This document shows, piece by piece, positions 43,209 through 52,670 of a DNA stretch of 64,000 nucleotides. This DNA is from Woeseiaceae bacterium. Its GTDB lineage: Bacteria; Pseudomonadota; Gammaproteobacteria; Steroidobacterales; Woeseiaceae. The translations under genes and the position numbers were made by a program. How positions within the stretch are numbered: the first letter of the stretch is position 1; each line of letters opens with the position of its first letter. Where the stretch lies: the NCBI GenBank assembly GCA_021773075.1, contig JAJFKT010000026.1, positions 248,356-312,355 of the forward strand, in the 5' to 3' direction. The notes under the pieces were generated by a model, which was not told the origin of the DNA, searched no databases, and worked only from the letters and a program-made list of their open reading frames with translations.

Positions 43209-46073
43209 ATGATTAACAAAAGACTGGGCAAAGCGGTTGCCGCTATTGCCTCAACAGTGCTGCTCGTGCCGATTTTTCTGTCGCTGCCTGCTTTCGCTCA
43301 AGAAGAAGACGAAAGTTCGCTCGAAGAAGTTATTGTAACGGGTTCTCGTATTTCCAGAAATCCAGAATCTTACCTCGGCGCCGTATCCATCGCCGACGGC
43401 GCAGATATTGAGAAGATCGGAAGCTACAACACACTGGACCTGTTGCGGAAGTTACCTTCCGTTGGCAGCCAGGCTACGAGCCGCAACGACGCAAACGGTG
43501 GTCGCGGCGTTAACTTTATTGACATTCACAATCTTCAGTCTGAGCGTACGCTCGTCCTGATGAACGGAAGGCGCGTAGTCAGCACCATCCGCGACTCCAG
43601 CGGTCTGGCAGTTGATCTTCAGGCCTTTCCGCAGGTCATGATCGATCGAATCGAAGTATTGTCGGATGGTGCATCTGCTATTTACGGATCCGATGCCGTG
43701 TCGGGAGTGGTTAACGTAATCACTCGTGAAGACTTTGAAGGGTTCGAGTTCAGCGCTGGCCTTGGTTCGCCCCAGGACGATGGTGGTGACGCCTCCAACC
43801 TGGGCTTTATTTACGGTGTCCAGGGAGACGCCGGTGGTTTCATTGTAGGCGCGACATACGTGAATACCGACAACGTCGATTTTCAGCAACGTGATTGGGC
43901 ACGTGTGCCGATACTCGGTCAGTTCGACGACGGCACGGGCCGGATACTGTCCCTTATGGGTAGTGGTATTCCTCCAGAGGGTCGGGTGAGCGGTAGCGGT
44001 CCGGACATCATCTTCATCACGGATCCGACCACCGGAGCCAGCTTCCAGCCCTACGACACGTTCGGTTTGAGCGGACTGAACGGTTCTGCGGGCGACGGTA
44101 GTCTTCAGTCCATCCTCGACACAGGCCATCGTTTCAACTACAACGAACCGGGTGGCGCAGGTGTCAGTTTAGTCAACGGCGCCCAGGTTATGAATATCGG
44201 TGTCATTGGCAAAACGGAAATCAGTGAAAACTGGAATGCGTACACCAATATCCTGGCACAGCATCGTGAGGGCCGACTGAACTTTACTCCGTTGCCAGTC
44301 TCGGGCGCTGCAGGGCGCTTCACAGACTTGTTGCAGATTCCATTCAACAATCCAAACATTCCAGCGGATGCGTTGGCTGCCATTCAGCCTGCCGTATTAG
44401 CGGCAGACCCGACTGCGACCGGGTTCCAGATGTCGTATCGTGGCCTGGACCTGGGTAATCGTGTATTCGACTATGACAACGATACTATTCAGTTCACGGG
44501 TGGCGTTACTGGCGACGTGAGTTTCGGCGACAGTGAGTGGACAGTGGATGCCTGGGGAACCTGGGGCCAGTCACGGCTGACGGAAGTCACCAGCGGGCAA
44601 CTTAACGTGGGTAACTTGCAGGCAGCGGTGATTCCAGAACTTTGTGCTCTGTTATCGAATTGTCCGAAACAGGCCAATGGCGATCCTCTGTTCAACCCGT
44701 TTGGTCGTAGTGCCAAGACCCAGGGAGAAATAGACTTCATTACCTTCGATGATCACGATAAGACCGAATACGAAATGGTTCACCTGGGTGCCGGCATCAG
44801 TACACCTGATCTCTTCGAGATGCCTGCCGGCAGCGTCGGACTGGCTGCCGGACTGGAGTGGCGCGACGAATCGGGCGCTGTGACGCCATCGGGTATTGTC
44901 GGTAATGGTGACAGCGGCGGTAACTTCGCTGAACCAACCAGCGGTGGTTACAACCTTTGGGAGGCCTACGTCGAGGCGCAGATACCCCTGCTTAGTGGAG
45001 CACCCATGGCCGAAGAGCTGGCTCTTGAGACAGCTGTGCGGTTTTCGAACTACGATGACTACGATGAGACGACGTGGAAGTTCGGTGGTCGCTGGAGTCC
45101 TGTCGAAATGCTGAGCTTTCGTGCTCAGGTGTCAACCGGCTTCCGTGCGCCGAATGTTCTGGAACTGTTCGGCGGTGTTTCCGATTCCTTTACCGGTGTA
45201 ACGGATCCGTGCATTGCTTCTAACCAGGCCGCCAATCCGGTCGTTGCGGCCAACTGCGCCGCACAGGGCGTTTCGTCGACCTTCGTGCAACCGGCAGCAC
45301 AGTTGAAGATATCGCAGGGTGGTAATATTACTCTGACACCGGAAACGTCGGACAACATATCGTTCGGTGTTGTATTGACTCCGGAAATCTGGGGTAGCCC
45401 GCGCATTTCAGTGGACTATTACGAAGTCGAAATTGAAAACGCCATCGGTACGCCGAACCCGACGCAGGTTATTAACAATTGCTACAACACGCCAAACCTG
45501 GCCGCGCCCGAGTGTGCTCGCATCGGTCGTGGTCCGGATGGTTCTGTCGTTCGATTTGACTTGTTGAATGAGAACCTGAACAGAATCGAAACTTCGGGTT
45601 ATGACGTCAATATGGCTTTCGTCTGGGATACACAATTTGGTTCGCTGAACGCTGACTGGCTGGTCACCTTGCTGGACGACTACACGGAGACCAGCGAAAC
45701 CGGTGCCGTGGACGATCGTACCGGTAACATCGCTTGCGACGTGTGTGCGTTTAACGGCTATGCGGATCTGAAGTCTTCATTGACGGTGGGTTTGCAGCGC
45801 GACAATTGGAACTTGTCAGCGGCGTGGCGATTCCTGGATGAAATGAATATTGAAGACCAGATCGGCGTTGGCATACTCAATTCGAAAACAGACTCTATCA
45901 GCTACTTCGATCTGTATGGTGTATACAGCTGGGACAGATTCCAGATATCGCTCGGTATCGAGAATCTAGCCGACGAAGCACCGCCATTCATCCCTTCAAT
46001 CTCAGCGAACACGAGCCCGACATTTGATTATCTTGGCCGGTTCTACTCTGCGCGCTTCAAGTTCACCTTGTAA
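43209..46073 (+). CDS. TonB-dependent receptor
   Basis: The 954-residue outer-membrane receptor has a signal peptide ending near LPAFAQ (about 31), a TonB-box-like SLEEVIVTGSRISR at about 37-50, a plug with LLRKLPSVGSQATS, LVLMNGRRV, IDRIEVLSDGASAIYGSDAVSGVVNVIT, and a barrel ending in YSARFKFTL. The plug pattern (SDGASAIYGSDAVAG) is typical of the large receptors used for oligosaccharides, peptides or other organics in marine and plant-associated bacteria. Transcription starts in a 253 bp AT-rich gap, and GGGGATTA precedes the ATG. It is followed by a convergent LuxR-type gene pair with a shared hairpin. No cognate catabolic enzymes adjoin, so the ligand is unknown. Confidence 0.93.
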   Translation: MINKRLGKAVAAIASTVLLVPIFLSLPAFAQEEDESSLEEVIVTGSRISRNPESYLGAVSIADGADIEKIGSYNTLDLLRKLPSVGSQATSRNDANGGRGVNFIDIHNLQSERTLVLMNGRRVVSTIRDSSGLAVDLQAFPQVMIDRIEVLSDGASAIYGSDAVSGVVNVITREDFEGFEFSAGLGSPQDDGGDASNLGFIYGVQGDAGGFIVGATYVNTDNVDFQQRDWARVPILGQFDDGTGRILSLMGSGIPPEGRVSGSGPDIIFITDPTTGASFQPYDTFGLSGLNGSAGDGSLQSILDTGHRFNYNEPGGAGVSLVNGAQVMNIGVIGKTEISENWNAYTNILAQHREGRLNFTPLPVSGAAGRFTDLLQIPFNNPNIPADALAAIQPAVLAADPTATGFQMSYRGLDLGNRVFDYDNDTIQFTGGVTGDVSFGDSEWTVDAWGTWGQSRLTEVTSGQLNVGNLQAAVIPELCALLSNCPKQANGDPLFNPFGRSAKTQGEIDFITFDDHDKTEYEMVHLGAGISTPDLFEMPAGSVGLAAGLEWRDESGAVTPSGIVGNGDSGGNFAEPTSGGYNLWEAYVEAQIPLLSGAPMAEELALETAVRFSNYDDYDETTWKFGGRWSPVEMLSFRAQVSTGFRAPNVLELFGGVSDSFTGVTDPCIASNQAANPVVAANCAAQGVSSTFVQPAAQLKISQGGNITLTPETSDNISFGVVLTPEIWGSPRISVDYYEVEIENAIGTPNPTQVINNCYNTPNLAAPECARIGRGPDGSVVRFDLLNENLNRIETSGYDVNMAFVWDTQFGSLNADWLVTLLDDYTETSETGAVDDRTGNIACDVCAFNGYADLKSSLTVGLQRDNWNLSAAWRFLDEMNIEDQIGVGILNSKTDSISYFDLYGVYSWDRFQISLGIENLADEAPPFIPSISANTSPTFDYLGRFYSARFKFTL

Positions 46074-46097
46074 GTTTTGTTAGATACGTATGATCTG

Positions 46098-46122
46098 ATG
46101 CGGGCCTCAATGAGGCCCGCAT
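46098..46122. terminator. Shared hairpin at a convergent gene end
   Basis: A perfect 11 bp stem, ATGCGGGCCTC / GAGGCCCGCAT, with a 3-base loop lies between the receptor stop (46073) and the convergent LuxR-hydrolase stop (46122). There is no T-run on either side, so it is a strong stem but an imperfect intrinsic terminator. Confidence 0.6.
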
Positions 46123-47894
46123 TAGCATTGGGCGCCAAGATTTGTCGTACGTTCAATCGTCGCAGAATCGTTCTGCGGTGGGCGAAGCAGCTCGGCTACG
46201 ATCGTATTCCATTGTCGATACATGAGCCAATGTGACTCTTTTTCAATCACGTATTGCCTGCAATCTGGAATCCTGCCAGCGAATGCCTGCGTCATCGAAT
46301 ATGGGGCCATGGTGTCATCCAGACCATGCCATACGTCCACGGGTACGCGAATCGATTCAGGCGCGAAATGCCACGGCCTGGCCATCAGTCGAATATCGTT
46401 GAGAAGAGCGGTCGTTCCCTGGCGCAGCGTTTCGCCGATCGCGAGCACGATCATGCGGTTGAATGCCGGGTCGTTACAGAGCTGTTGATCGAGCGGTGGC
46501 AAATCGCAAATAAGCTGATCAAGATATGCCTCCGGACCTCTACGGACGACGAACTTCAATATTATCGCGAGAAGTGCAGGCGCGACGCGCGCGAGAAAAA
46601 TGAGCTTGCACGTGCTTGGCAGCAAATGTCGCGCCTTCCTCATGTCTGTAATTTCCGGTAAACAACTGACCATCGCGAGCCGTCTAATCCGATCCGGCTG
46701 ATGATGTGCAAGCGCCAAAGCATAAATCGCACCGATTGATGATCCGATGAGATTGAACTGCTCCAGTTCCAGATGATCGGCGAGCTCGTTTATGTCACTG
46801 CTCCAATCCTGTAATGAAAGTGGAGCACGGATATCCGAAAGACCAACACCCGGTCGATCCGGGACGATCAAACGCAGGTTTTGGGCTATGAGGTTATCTT
46901 CACTTGTTGGCAGTTGCAGACGAGAGCCAATCATATTGTGTACCAGGAGTACGGGTACTCCGTCGGGTGTACCGAATTCGGCAAATCCGAGACGGCGACC
47001 ATTCGACAGCGTCATCGTTTGCGTATGGCGGCTATCGGCATTCTCTGTGTCGGCGTACATTTCATTGCGCGGCATCAAAAAACGACCGAGTAGTGCCGGG
47101 CCGCAGCGGATTGCATGAATCAGCTCGCTTTTTCCAGTGGTGGAGGTCTTTCTATAGACACTCTTGAGATGTGTTCTTACCGTTGCCGGCGTAATTGAAA
47201 GGAAATCGGCAACCTCACTTGTTTCCTCGCCGCACAGAATATGGTGCAAAACGTTCGATTCCGCATTGGTCAAATCGTATAGCTGCCGAAAGTGTTCTGT
47301 GGTCAATTCGCCTCGATCGGCAGGGTCAAACCAGCCAAGCGCCAATAATCCATCGCCTGACATTCTTGGCAGATAGATTGCCACCAGATAATTTTTTGAG
47401 TTCTCATCGCAATACAACGGGATGACAAAACGTTCAGTAGTACCGGCCTTCGTACTATTCATGAAAGCCGATAGTCTGTTCTCCACGTCGGAATTGGTAA
47501 AGATCACTTTCTGGTTTTGCACTTCGACACCAGACTGTGGTGGAAAATGTCTTATTCCTTCAACGCTTCGGTAGATAATATCGAGAGTGGCAGTAACGAC
47601 GACGAGTGGATAAGGAAAGTCTGTGCGTGTACTTGCTGCAGTACTGGCAGCGACGTGCTCGATGTGGGTATTTAAAGACAGTGCACGCTCAAAGTGTGGC
47701 CACAGGTCTCGCAGCGATGCACCTAGTGCAGTGCTATCGGCAAAACTGGGATTTTCATCGAAGCTGAAATTGTTGAAAAGACTGTCCAGCAACAGGGGCC
47801 AAGCGTGAGGACTCTGCCCGGTTTCATATATTCGATCAATCAGACCCCAGTGGCTCAGGCTAACTGCATCGGTCGAGGACTGATCGGAATTCAT
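46122..47894 (-). CDS. LuxR-type HTH / alpha-beta hydrolase fusion protein
   Basis: The 590-residue cytoplasmic protein has three parts. Residues 1-195 are a sensor-like region without a named domain. Residues 205-262 are a LuxR/GerE helix-turn-helix (LTNAESNVLHHILCGEETSEVADFLSITPATVRTHLKSVYRK). Residues 293-570 are an alpha/beta hydrolase with LLVHNMIGS, DRPGVGLSD, the nucleophile elbow GSSIGA (S386), the acid in WHGLDDT (D526) and the base in KESHWL (H555). All triad positions look intact. A DNA-binding module placed in front of an apparently active hydrolase suggests regulation by a small ester or acyl compound, or hydrolase activity tied to transcription. It overlaps the upstream luxR gene by 4 bp (ATGA). 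Confidence 0.85.
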   Translation of the reverse strand: MNSDQSSTDAVSLSHWGLIDRIYETGQSPHAWPLLLDSLFNNFSFDENPSFADSTALGASLRDLWPHFERALSLNTHIEHVAASTAASTRTDFPYPLVVVTATLDIIYRSVEGIRHFPPQSGVEVQNQKVIFTNSDVENRLSAFMNSTKAGTTERFVIPLYCDENSKNYLVAIYLPRMSGDGLLALGWFDPADRGELTTEHFRQLYDLTNAESNVLHHILCGEETSEVADFLSITPATVRTHLKSVYRKTSTTGKSELIHAIRCGPALLGRFLMPRNEMYADTENADSRHTQTMTLSNGRRLGFAEFGTPDGVPVLLVHNMIGSRLQLPTSEDNLIAQNLRLIVPDRPGVGLSDIRAPLSLQDWSSDINELADHLELEQFNLIGSSIGAIYALALAHHQPDRIRRLAMVSCLPEITDMRKARHLLPSTCKLIFLARVAPALLAIILKFVVRRGPEAYLDQLICDLPPLDQQLCNDPAFNRMIVLAIGETLRQGTTALLNDIRLMARPWHFAPESIRVPVDVWHGLDDTMAPYSMTQAFAGRIPDCRQYVIEKESHWLMYRQWNTIVAELLRPPQNDSATIERTTNLGAQC

Positions 47895-48922
47895 TCTTCG
47901 CCGGACGACATTAGAAATTCAAATACCGACGATCGATCGTCAAGCACCAACAAAATGAGTGCTGCCTGTGAGTTGACCTTGGTCTTCTTGAATATTGACT
48001 TTGTCTGCGCTCGCAGCGTGTGAGTACTGACATTGAATTCACTCGCCAGCTGTCGCAGCGACTTACCCTGAAGAAATCCGGTGGTCAGTCGAACCTCTTT
48101 GGGTGACAAATGAAATTTCTGAATAACGTGTGCCGGTACGTTGAGGGAAGCAGATTTCAGGCAGCGCATGTGGATAACGACCTGACAGGTCGGGTTTTCG
48201 CGGCGCTTCAGCAACAAGGTCAAACTGTTCAGGCCATCGTGTTCGCTGATACTTAAGAAAGCCGGCTTCGCCGCCGGATCGGCAAGCTGAGACTGCAAAT
48301 GCATCCTAAACTGGCGTGCCATCGATGGCTCCAGTATTTCGAGCCGGCTGCCGATTTTCTTGATGCCGTTAAAAGACTGAAGCAAAGAGATCGCTTGGTC
48401 ATTTATTTCGGTTATTTGGCTCGTGGCATCCAGAATGACCGTCGCAGGGGCAAGCTGCTCATTCAAACTCTCGACGACCTGTGGGGCGATGCGGACCGAT
48501 CGGTCGCTCAATTCGGATAAGTTCGTTGACCTTACAATGTGTGGCAACAATGCATTTGCATGGGCGTTTTTCGTGTCGTGGCCATCCGGTGACACGGCGT
48601 CAACATCCAGCAGTAAGGTGTATTGGCGACCATCAGGACTTTCCAGATTCGCACTGAAATTTGACACAACCCAATGGTCCATACGTTTGTCGGATAAATT
48701 TGACCGTAAATCTCGAACAAAACGATCGCCGCCTGCAACCTTGTTGCCAGCACCGCAACAAATCAAATACGGACCTGCCACCGTTGATGTCGAAATCAAT
48801 GCCGCTGCAGGCACGACGAAGAAATCAGCAATCTCACTCATCAACTCGTGTTTTGAAATCAGCGATGACGCGACATCGTAGGTTCTCGTAATCAGATCAT
48901 GCGTGGATTGCGACAACAACAA
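47891..48922 (-). CDS. LuxR-family transcriptional regulator
   Basis: The 343-residue protein has a long N-terminal region without a clear signature (PAS-like patches around 160-260, e.g. NEQLAPATVILDATSQITEINDQAISLL) and a C-terminal LuxR HTH (about 265-325, FHLSPKEVRLTTGFLQGKSLRQLASEFNVSTHTLRAQTKSIFKK). There is no receiver domain. It is cotranscribed with the LuxR-hydrolase fusion (4 bp overlap), and the two proteins share a similar N-terminal layout, so they may be ancient duplicates. It is divergent from the TSP3 lipoprotein gene across 223 bp, which may hold its target promoter. Confidence 0.85.
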   Translation of the reverse strand: MLLSQSTHDLITRTYDVASSLISKHELMSEIADFFVVPAAALISTSTVAGPYLICCGAGNKVAGGDRFVRDLRSNLSDKRMDHWVVSNFSANLESPDGRQYTLLLDVDAVSPDGHDTKNAHANALLPHIVRSTNLSELSDRSVRIAPQVVESLNEQLAPATVILDATSQITEINDQAISLLQSFNGIKKIGSRLEILEPSMARQFRMHLQSQLADPAAKPAFLSISEHDGLNSLTLLLKRRENPTCQVVIHMRCLKSASLNVPAHVIQKFHLSPKEVRLTTGFLQGKSLRQLASEFNVSTHTLRAQTKSIFKKTKVNSQAALILLVLDDRSSVFEFLMSSGEE

Positions 48923-49145
48923 GTCCCTTTGTTTTTATTGGGTGCTTGAGCGTACGAGAACTCAGTCACAGTTTAAACAATAACACGCTGATTTTCGCCA
49001 AATTTAGCCCATATGGGTAATGCCTGCGGCGCCGTAGCGTTCATACACTCGCCTTGCCATAACAGAACCGACGTACCTGCTATTCAATATGGTTATAAGG
49101 CTGAAATGGTTTGACGCTTTAACTCATGCTTTAAGGAGAATCACA

Positions 49146-50768
49146 ATGCACCACCCAGTTGCGAAAATATTTAGCGTGTTGCTACCGCTGATCCTTGTTG
49201 CGGGGTGTGGCGGTAGCTCCAGCGCGATCCCTCAGCCACCAGTTGTAACTCCGCCTCCGCCGCCGGTCACACAAATTCCCTTGCTCGGCGGTGGCGTCAA
49301 AGGCCCACTGGCTAACGCAGTAGTTACTGTTTATTCCATTGATACAACAGCTAGCGACTGGAAGGGTGCGGAGATTGACGCAGGTGAAACCGACGCTGCC
49401 GCCGCAATCATCGATTTGGAAGTACCTGAATCAACCAGCGGTTCCGTCTTGCTTGAGTTCACAGCAGATGCAGATACGCTCGACATAACAACAGGCGCCG
49501 AACCCGTATTGACCGTGATGCAGACCATCGTTGATACGAGCCGGGTTACCGCTGGCGACCCGATTTACGCGTCTCCATTGACGACTATAGCAATCGCAGT
49601 TGCGATCGAAAATGCCGATTCCGTTGGCATTTTTGGCGGCGATGGCGACGGTACAACAAGTCCGGGTGAGATGGATTCTGCTCTTACTGCGGCAGGGCAA
49701 CAGGTAGCCACCACATTCGGTTTTTCCTTGCTCGATAGCGTAGATATTTTCACAACGCCGCCTCTGCTAACGGCTGATACAGACCAGACCGACGAGCAAA
49801 CCGACGTTGCTGGGTACCGAACTGCAATCGAAGCGGCGACCGCACTGATACAAGCGGTGACCGATGAGAGCTTGGCCAATAACGCAGGATCCGGCGTGAC
49901 AAACGACCTGGTACTTGCTGCTCTTGCAGCAGATCTAGCCGATGGTGCAATAGATGGTGTTGCCAATGGCACACCGGTGGGTGATTTGGCGGATGTTACC
50001 GACATCGAAGCGATTATCACGCAGGACCCGTTGCTGCTGCTTATTCCGGGTACCGACATTCTGGTGGGGGACATCGAAACAGTACTCACCGATGAGATAG
50101 CGACGACCGGTGTAGTCGTCGACACAACGCCTCTTACTGACGGTTCAGCGAGCGCCGACCCGGCTCCAGCATCGACTGTACCGGATTCCGACGGCGACAC
50201 GATCAAAGACAATGTCGACAACTGCGTTGCGATTGTAAACACCGATCAACTTGATACTGATTCTGATAACGCGGGCAACGTTTGCGATGACGATGACGAT
50301 AATGACCAGGTTCTCGATGCAGATGACGCGTTTCCGCTTGATTCCTCGGAGTCTGTTGACACTGATGCAGACGGCGTCGGTAACAACGCCGACACCGACG
50401 ACGACGATGACGGCACCGATGACCTTAATGATGCATTCCCGCTGGATCCTGCCGAATCGGTAGATACAGACGGTGACGGCGTTGGCAACAATGCCGATGC
50501 GGATGATGATAATGACGGCACCGATGACGTTAATGATGCGTTCCCGCTTGATCCGACTGAAACAACTGACTTGGACGGCGACGGTATCGGCGACAACGGC
50601 GATACAGACGATGACAACGATGGCGTTGCTGATGACGTCGACAACTGTCCAACGACTGCGAACCCGAACCAGCTGGATTCCGATGGAGATGGCGTGGGCG
50701 ATGCCTGCTCAACCACAAACACTACTTTGTGGGACAACTTCAACTGGGACGGCGCCGACTGGCAGTAA
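49146..50768 (+). CDS. TSP3-repeat lipoprotein
   Basis: From ATG 49146 (AAGGAG upstream) the 540-residue protein has a lipoprotein signal with lipobox LVAGC, so Cys21 would be lipidated. A Pro-rich linker (about 30-45) follows, then a domain beginning GGGVKGPLANAVVTVYSID (about 50-330), then acidic thrombospondin type 3 calcium repeats (about 345-525) such as DSDGDTIKDNVDNC, DTDADGVGNNADTDDDDDG and DSDGDGVGDAC. It ends in the Trp-rich LWDNFNWDGADWQ. It is probably displayed at the outer membrane with Ca2+-stiffened repeats. The repeats are near-identical at DNA level and may vary in number between strains. Partner and ligand are unknown. Confidence 0.85.
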   Translation: MHHPVAKIFSVLLPLILVAGCGGSSSAIPQPPVVTPPPPPVTQIPLLGGGVKGPLANAVVTVYSIDTTASDWKGAEIDAGETDAAAAIIDLEVPESTSGSVLLEFTADADTLDITTGAEPVLTVMQTIVDTSRVTAGDPIYASPLTTIAIAVAIENADSVGIFGGDGDGTTSPGEMDSALTAAGQQVATTFGFSLLDSVDIFTTPPLLTADTDQTDEQTDVAGYRTAIEAATALIQAVTDESLANNAGSGVTNDLVLAALAADLADGAIDGVANGTPVGDLADVTDIEAIITQDPLLLLIPGTDILVGDIETVLTDEIATTGVVVDTTPLTDGSASADPAPASTVPDSDGDTIKDNVDNCVAIVNTDQLDTDSDNAGNVCDDDDDNDQVLDADDAFPLDSSESVDTDADGVGNNADTDDDDDGTDDLNDAFPLDPAESVDTDGDGVGNNADADDDNDGTDDVNDAFPLDPTETTDLDGDGIGDNGDTDDDNDGVADDVDNCPTTANPNQLDSDGDGVGDACSTTNTTLWDNFNWDGADWQ

Positions 50769-50815
50769 GCGAAACACTTAATTTTGACTAGCATTACATT
50801 CGAAGGATATTGATT

Positions 50816-51466
50816 ATGAAAACTTTACAACTGGCAATTGCCACTCTTACGATCACCGGCTTCGGATATGCAGCAGCCGATCCCGTTAACCCTGCTAATG
50901 TCACCACCTTTCAAAGTGGTACACCGGCGCTGGCTGGCGAAGTCAACAGCACTCTGCAGGAACTGATTGCAGCGATTGATGACAACGCAGCGCGAATCGC
51001 GGCTATCGAAGCAGCAGAAGCGAGTCCGATTCCAGCGAGTGTCGAAGGTGCCACTTACTGCGTGTATGACGTGGCAGTGGGTGTTGGCGCTGGCGATCTA
51101 AATGCCGGAACTGGCCAAGGCAACTGGATGGGAGCCGCTGCAGGTGCTGCGGTATTTGAAATCACTTTTAACGCCGGTCAGGCAACACTTACGTCGCTGG
51201 CGGACTCATTCTATGAAGCCTTGGCCCCGTCGAATGAATTATTCGACTCAAGCGACACACTTGGTTCTGAGTCGGTCACCTGGACGCAGGTAGACAATCT
51301 CGTCACTCTTACATTCTCAGATCAGGGCCAGGATACTTTTCTGGTTACACCTGATAGAAACGTGATGATTCTAACGCTGGCAGAATTCGATCGAGCATCC
51401 GATGACAGTGGTGACTGGTTCAACGCAGACCTGGCAGTCGGTGTTCGTGCCGCAAGCTGCAACTAA
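50816..51466 (+). CDS. Small secreted protein of unknown function
   Basis: From ATG 50816 (GAAGGA upstream) the 216-residue protein has a signal peptide ending near GYAAA (about 19). A short helical stretch follows (NSTLQELIAAIDDNAARIAAIEAAE, residues about 45-70, likely coiled coil). The C-terminal beta-rich domain contains two cysteines (YCVYDV and the final SCN) that could form a disulfide. Its beginning, VTTFQSGTPALAGEVNSTL, resembles a recurring pattern in secreted proteins of marine gammaproteobacteria. It is 47 bp after the TSP3 lipoprotein gene on the same strand and probably cotranscribed. I do not recognise a function. Confidence 0.75.
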   Translation: MKTLQLAIATLTITGFGYAAADPVNPANVTTFQSGTPALAGEVNSTLQELIAAIDDNAARIAAIEAAEASPIPASVEGATYCVYDVAVGVGAGDLNAGTGQGNWMGAAAGAAVFEITFNAGQATLTSLADSFYEALAPSNELFDSSDTLGSESVTWTQVDNLVTLTFSDQGQDTFLVTPDRNVMILTLAEFDRASDDSGDWFNADLAVGVRAASCN

Positions 51467-51490
51467 AAACAAACGATGATGTCGTTAGCA

Positions 51491-51515
51491 GAGCCTCGCC
51501 GCAATGGCGAGGCTC
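51491..51515 (+). terminator. Rho-independent terminator-like hairpin
   Basis: The stem GAGCCTCGCC / GGCGAGGCTC (10 bp, perfect, loop GCAAT) lies 25 bp after the secreted-protein gene. Only TT follows, so it is a strong stem with a weak tail. It also closes the convergent ribD gene ending at 51549. Confidence 0.65.
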
Positions 51516-51548
51516 TTCACCGTTGTTGCTGCATCAACGCTCGTGCCA

Positions 51549-52670
51549 TCAATCGCCACGCGCAACGAATCCATTCACATAAAAATCATTGCCGACGGTT
51601 TGCCAGTTCGTATTGGTCAACTGTAGCGCTTCAGAGATTCTAGGTATGCCATCCCCTGCAATGGCAGTTGGGGATTCTGCGCCACCAACCATTGATGGTG
51701 CGATAAACGCGTGAACCTCGTCAATGGAGTTGGAATCGAAAAAGCTTCCTAATACCGTCCCACCACCTTCAACCAATACATTCGTAAAACGGCGGCGCCC
51801 AAGTTCCTCAAGCAGGCTTTGGAGGCGGATTTCCGGAGACGTTCCTGTCGCGCGAAATACTTCGAGTCCTGCATCCTCCAATTTTTCGATTGCTGCCGCA
51901 TTCGCGAGGGGACCAACGACTATTAATGTCGGGGCTTGATCCACACTCCTAACCAGTTGGCAATCGAGCCGCAATCGGGCGGCGGAATCAAGCACGATTC
52001 GGGTTGCAGTCCGAGGCCCGGTTGGACGGGCGGTGAGTAGCGGATCATCTGCCAGGGCGGTATTGATACCGATCAGAATACCGTCCACACGCCCGCGCAA
52101 GTCATGGACAATCTTTCGAGATTGTTGCCCGGAAATCCATTGGCTATCCTGAGTATGGGTAGCGATCTTTCCATCGAGTGTCATAGCCCATTTGGCAATG
52201 ATCCACGGCAACCCTCGTTCGGTAAGTTTCAGGTAAGGCGCCAGTTGCCGCCGGACCCGATCCTGAGAGACACCGACGTCAACCTTAATTCCAGCATGAC
52301 GTAAGGTTTCAATTCCTTTTCCAAGCACTTCCGAGAAAGGGTCTTGAATAGCGATAACTACTCTGCCGATACCGCTTTCCAGTATTGCTTCCGTGCAAGG
52401 TGGCGTTTTTCCCTGATGGCAACAAGGCTCTAGTGTTACGTAGAGGCTTGCGTGTTTCAGACGGTCTCTTTCCGTATCTGGAACATTCTCGAGAGCCATG
52501 ATCTCGGCGTGCTGAAGGCCGAAACCAGCGTGGTAGCCCTCGGAAATTATCCTGCCACCTTCTGTAATGAGGCAACCGACCATCGGATTCGGTTCAACCA
52601 TTCCCTGGCCTAATACTGCCAGCTCGCAGGCCCGGGACATATGCTGCAAATCTGTCTCGTCATTGATCAT
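51549..52670 (-). CDS. ribD: Bifunctional pyrimidine deaminase/reductase RibD
   Basis: The 373-residue protein has an N-terminal deaminase (about 1-145) with zinc ligands in LQHAEIMALENV and EPCCHQGKTPPCTEAI, and a C-terminal NADPH reductase (about 150-370) with RGLPWIIAKWAMTLDGKIATHTQDSQWIS, RGRVDGILIGINTALADDP and VLVEGGGTVLGSFFD. It performs the second and third steps of riboflavin synthesis. It follows the GTP cyclohydrolase gene with an ATGA overlap. No other rib genes are nearby. The deaminase block has CCHQG where the usual pattern is CxHxG, still compatible with zinc binding. Confidence 0.92.
   Translation of the reverse strand: MINDETDLQHMSRACELAVLGQGMVEPNPMVGCLITEGGRIISEGYHAGFGLQHAEIMALENVPDTERDRLKHASLYVTLEPCCHQGKTPPCTEAILESGIGRVVIAIQDPFSEVLGKGIETLRHAGIKVDVGVSQDRVRRQLAPYLKLTERGLPWIIAKWAMTLDGKIATHTQDSQWISGQQSRKIVHDLRGRVDGILIGINTALADDPLLTARPTGPRTATRIVLDSAARLRLDCQLVRSVDQAPTLIVVGPLANAAAIEKLEDAGLEVFRATGTSPEIRLQSLLEELGRRRFTNVLVEGGGTVLGSFFDSNSIDEVHAFIAPSMVGGAESPTAIAGDGIPRISEALQLTNTNWQTVGNDFYVNGFVARGD

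Noticed and set aside
49565..50242. 225-residue frame antisense to the TSP3 lipoprotein gene
   Set aside because: It is a low-complexity Ser/Val-rich shadow of the Asp/Thr-rich coding strand.
50160..50710. Repeated GACGGCGA-type DNA as a possible CRISPR or satellite
   Set aside because: It is in frame with TSP3 calcium repeats (DxDxDG) and has no spacer structure.
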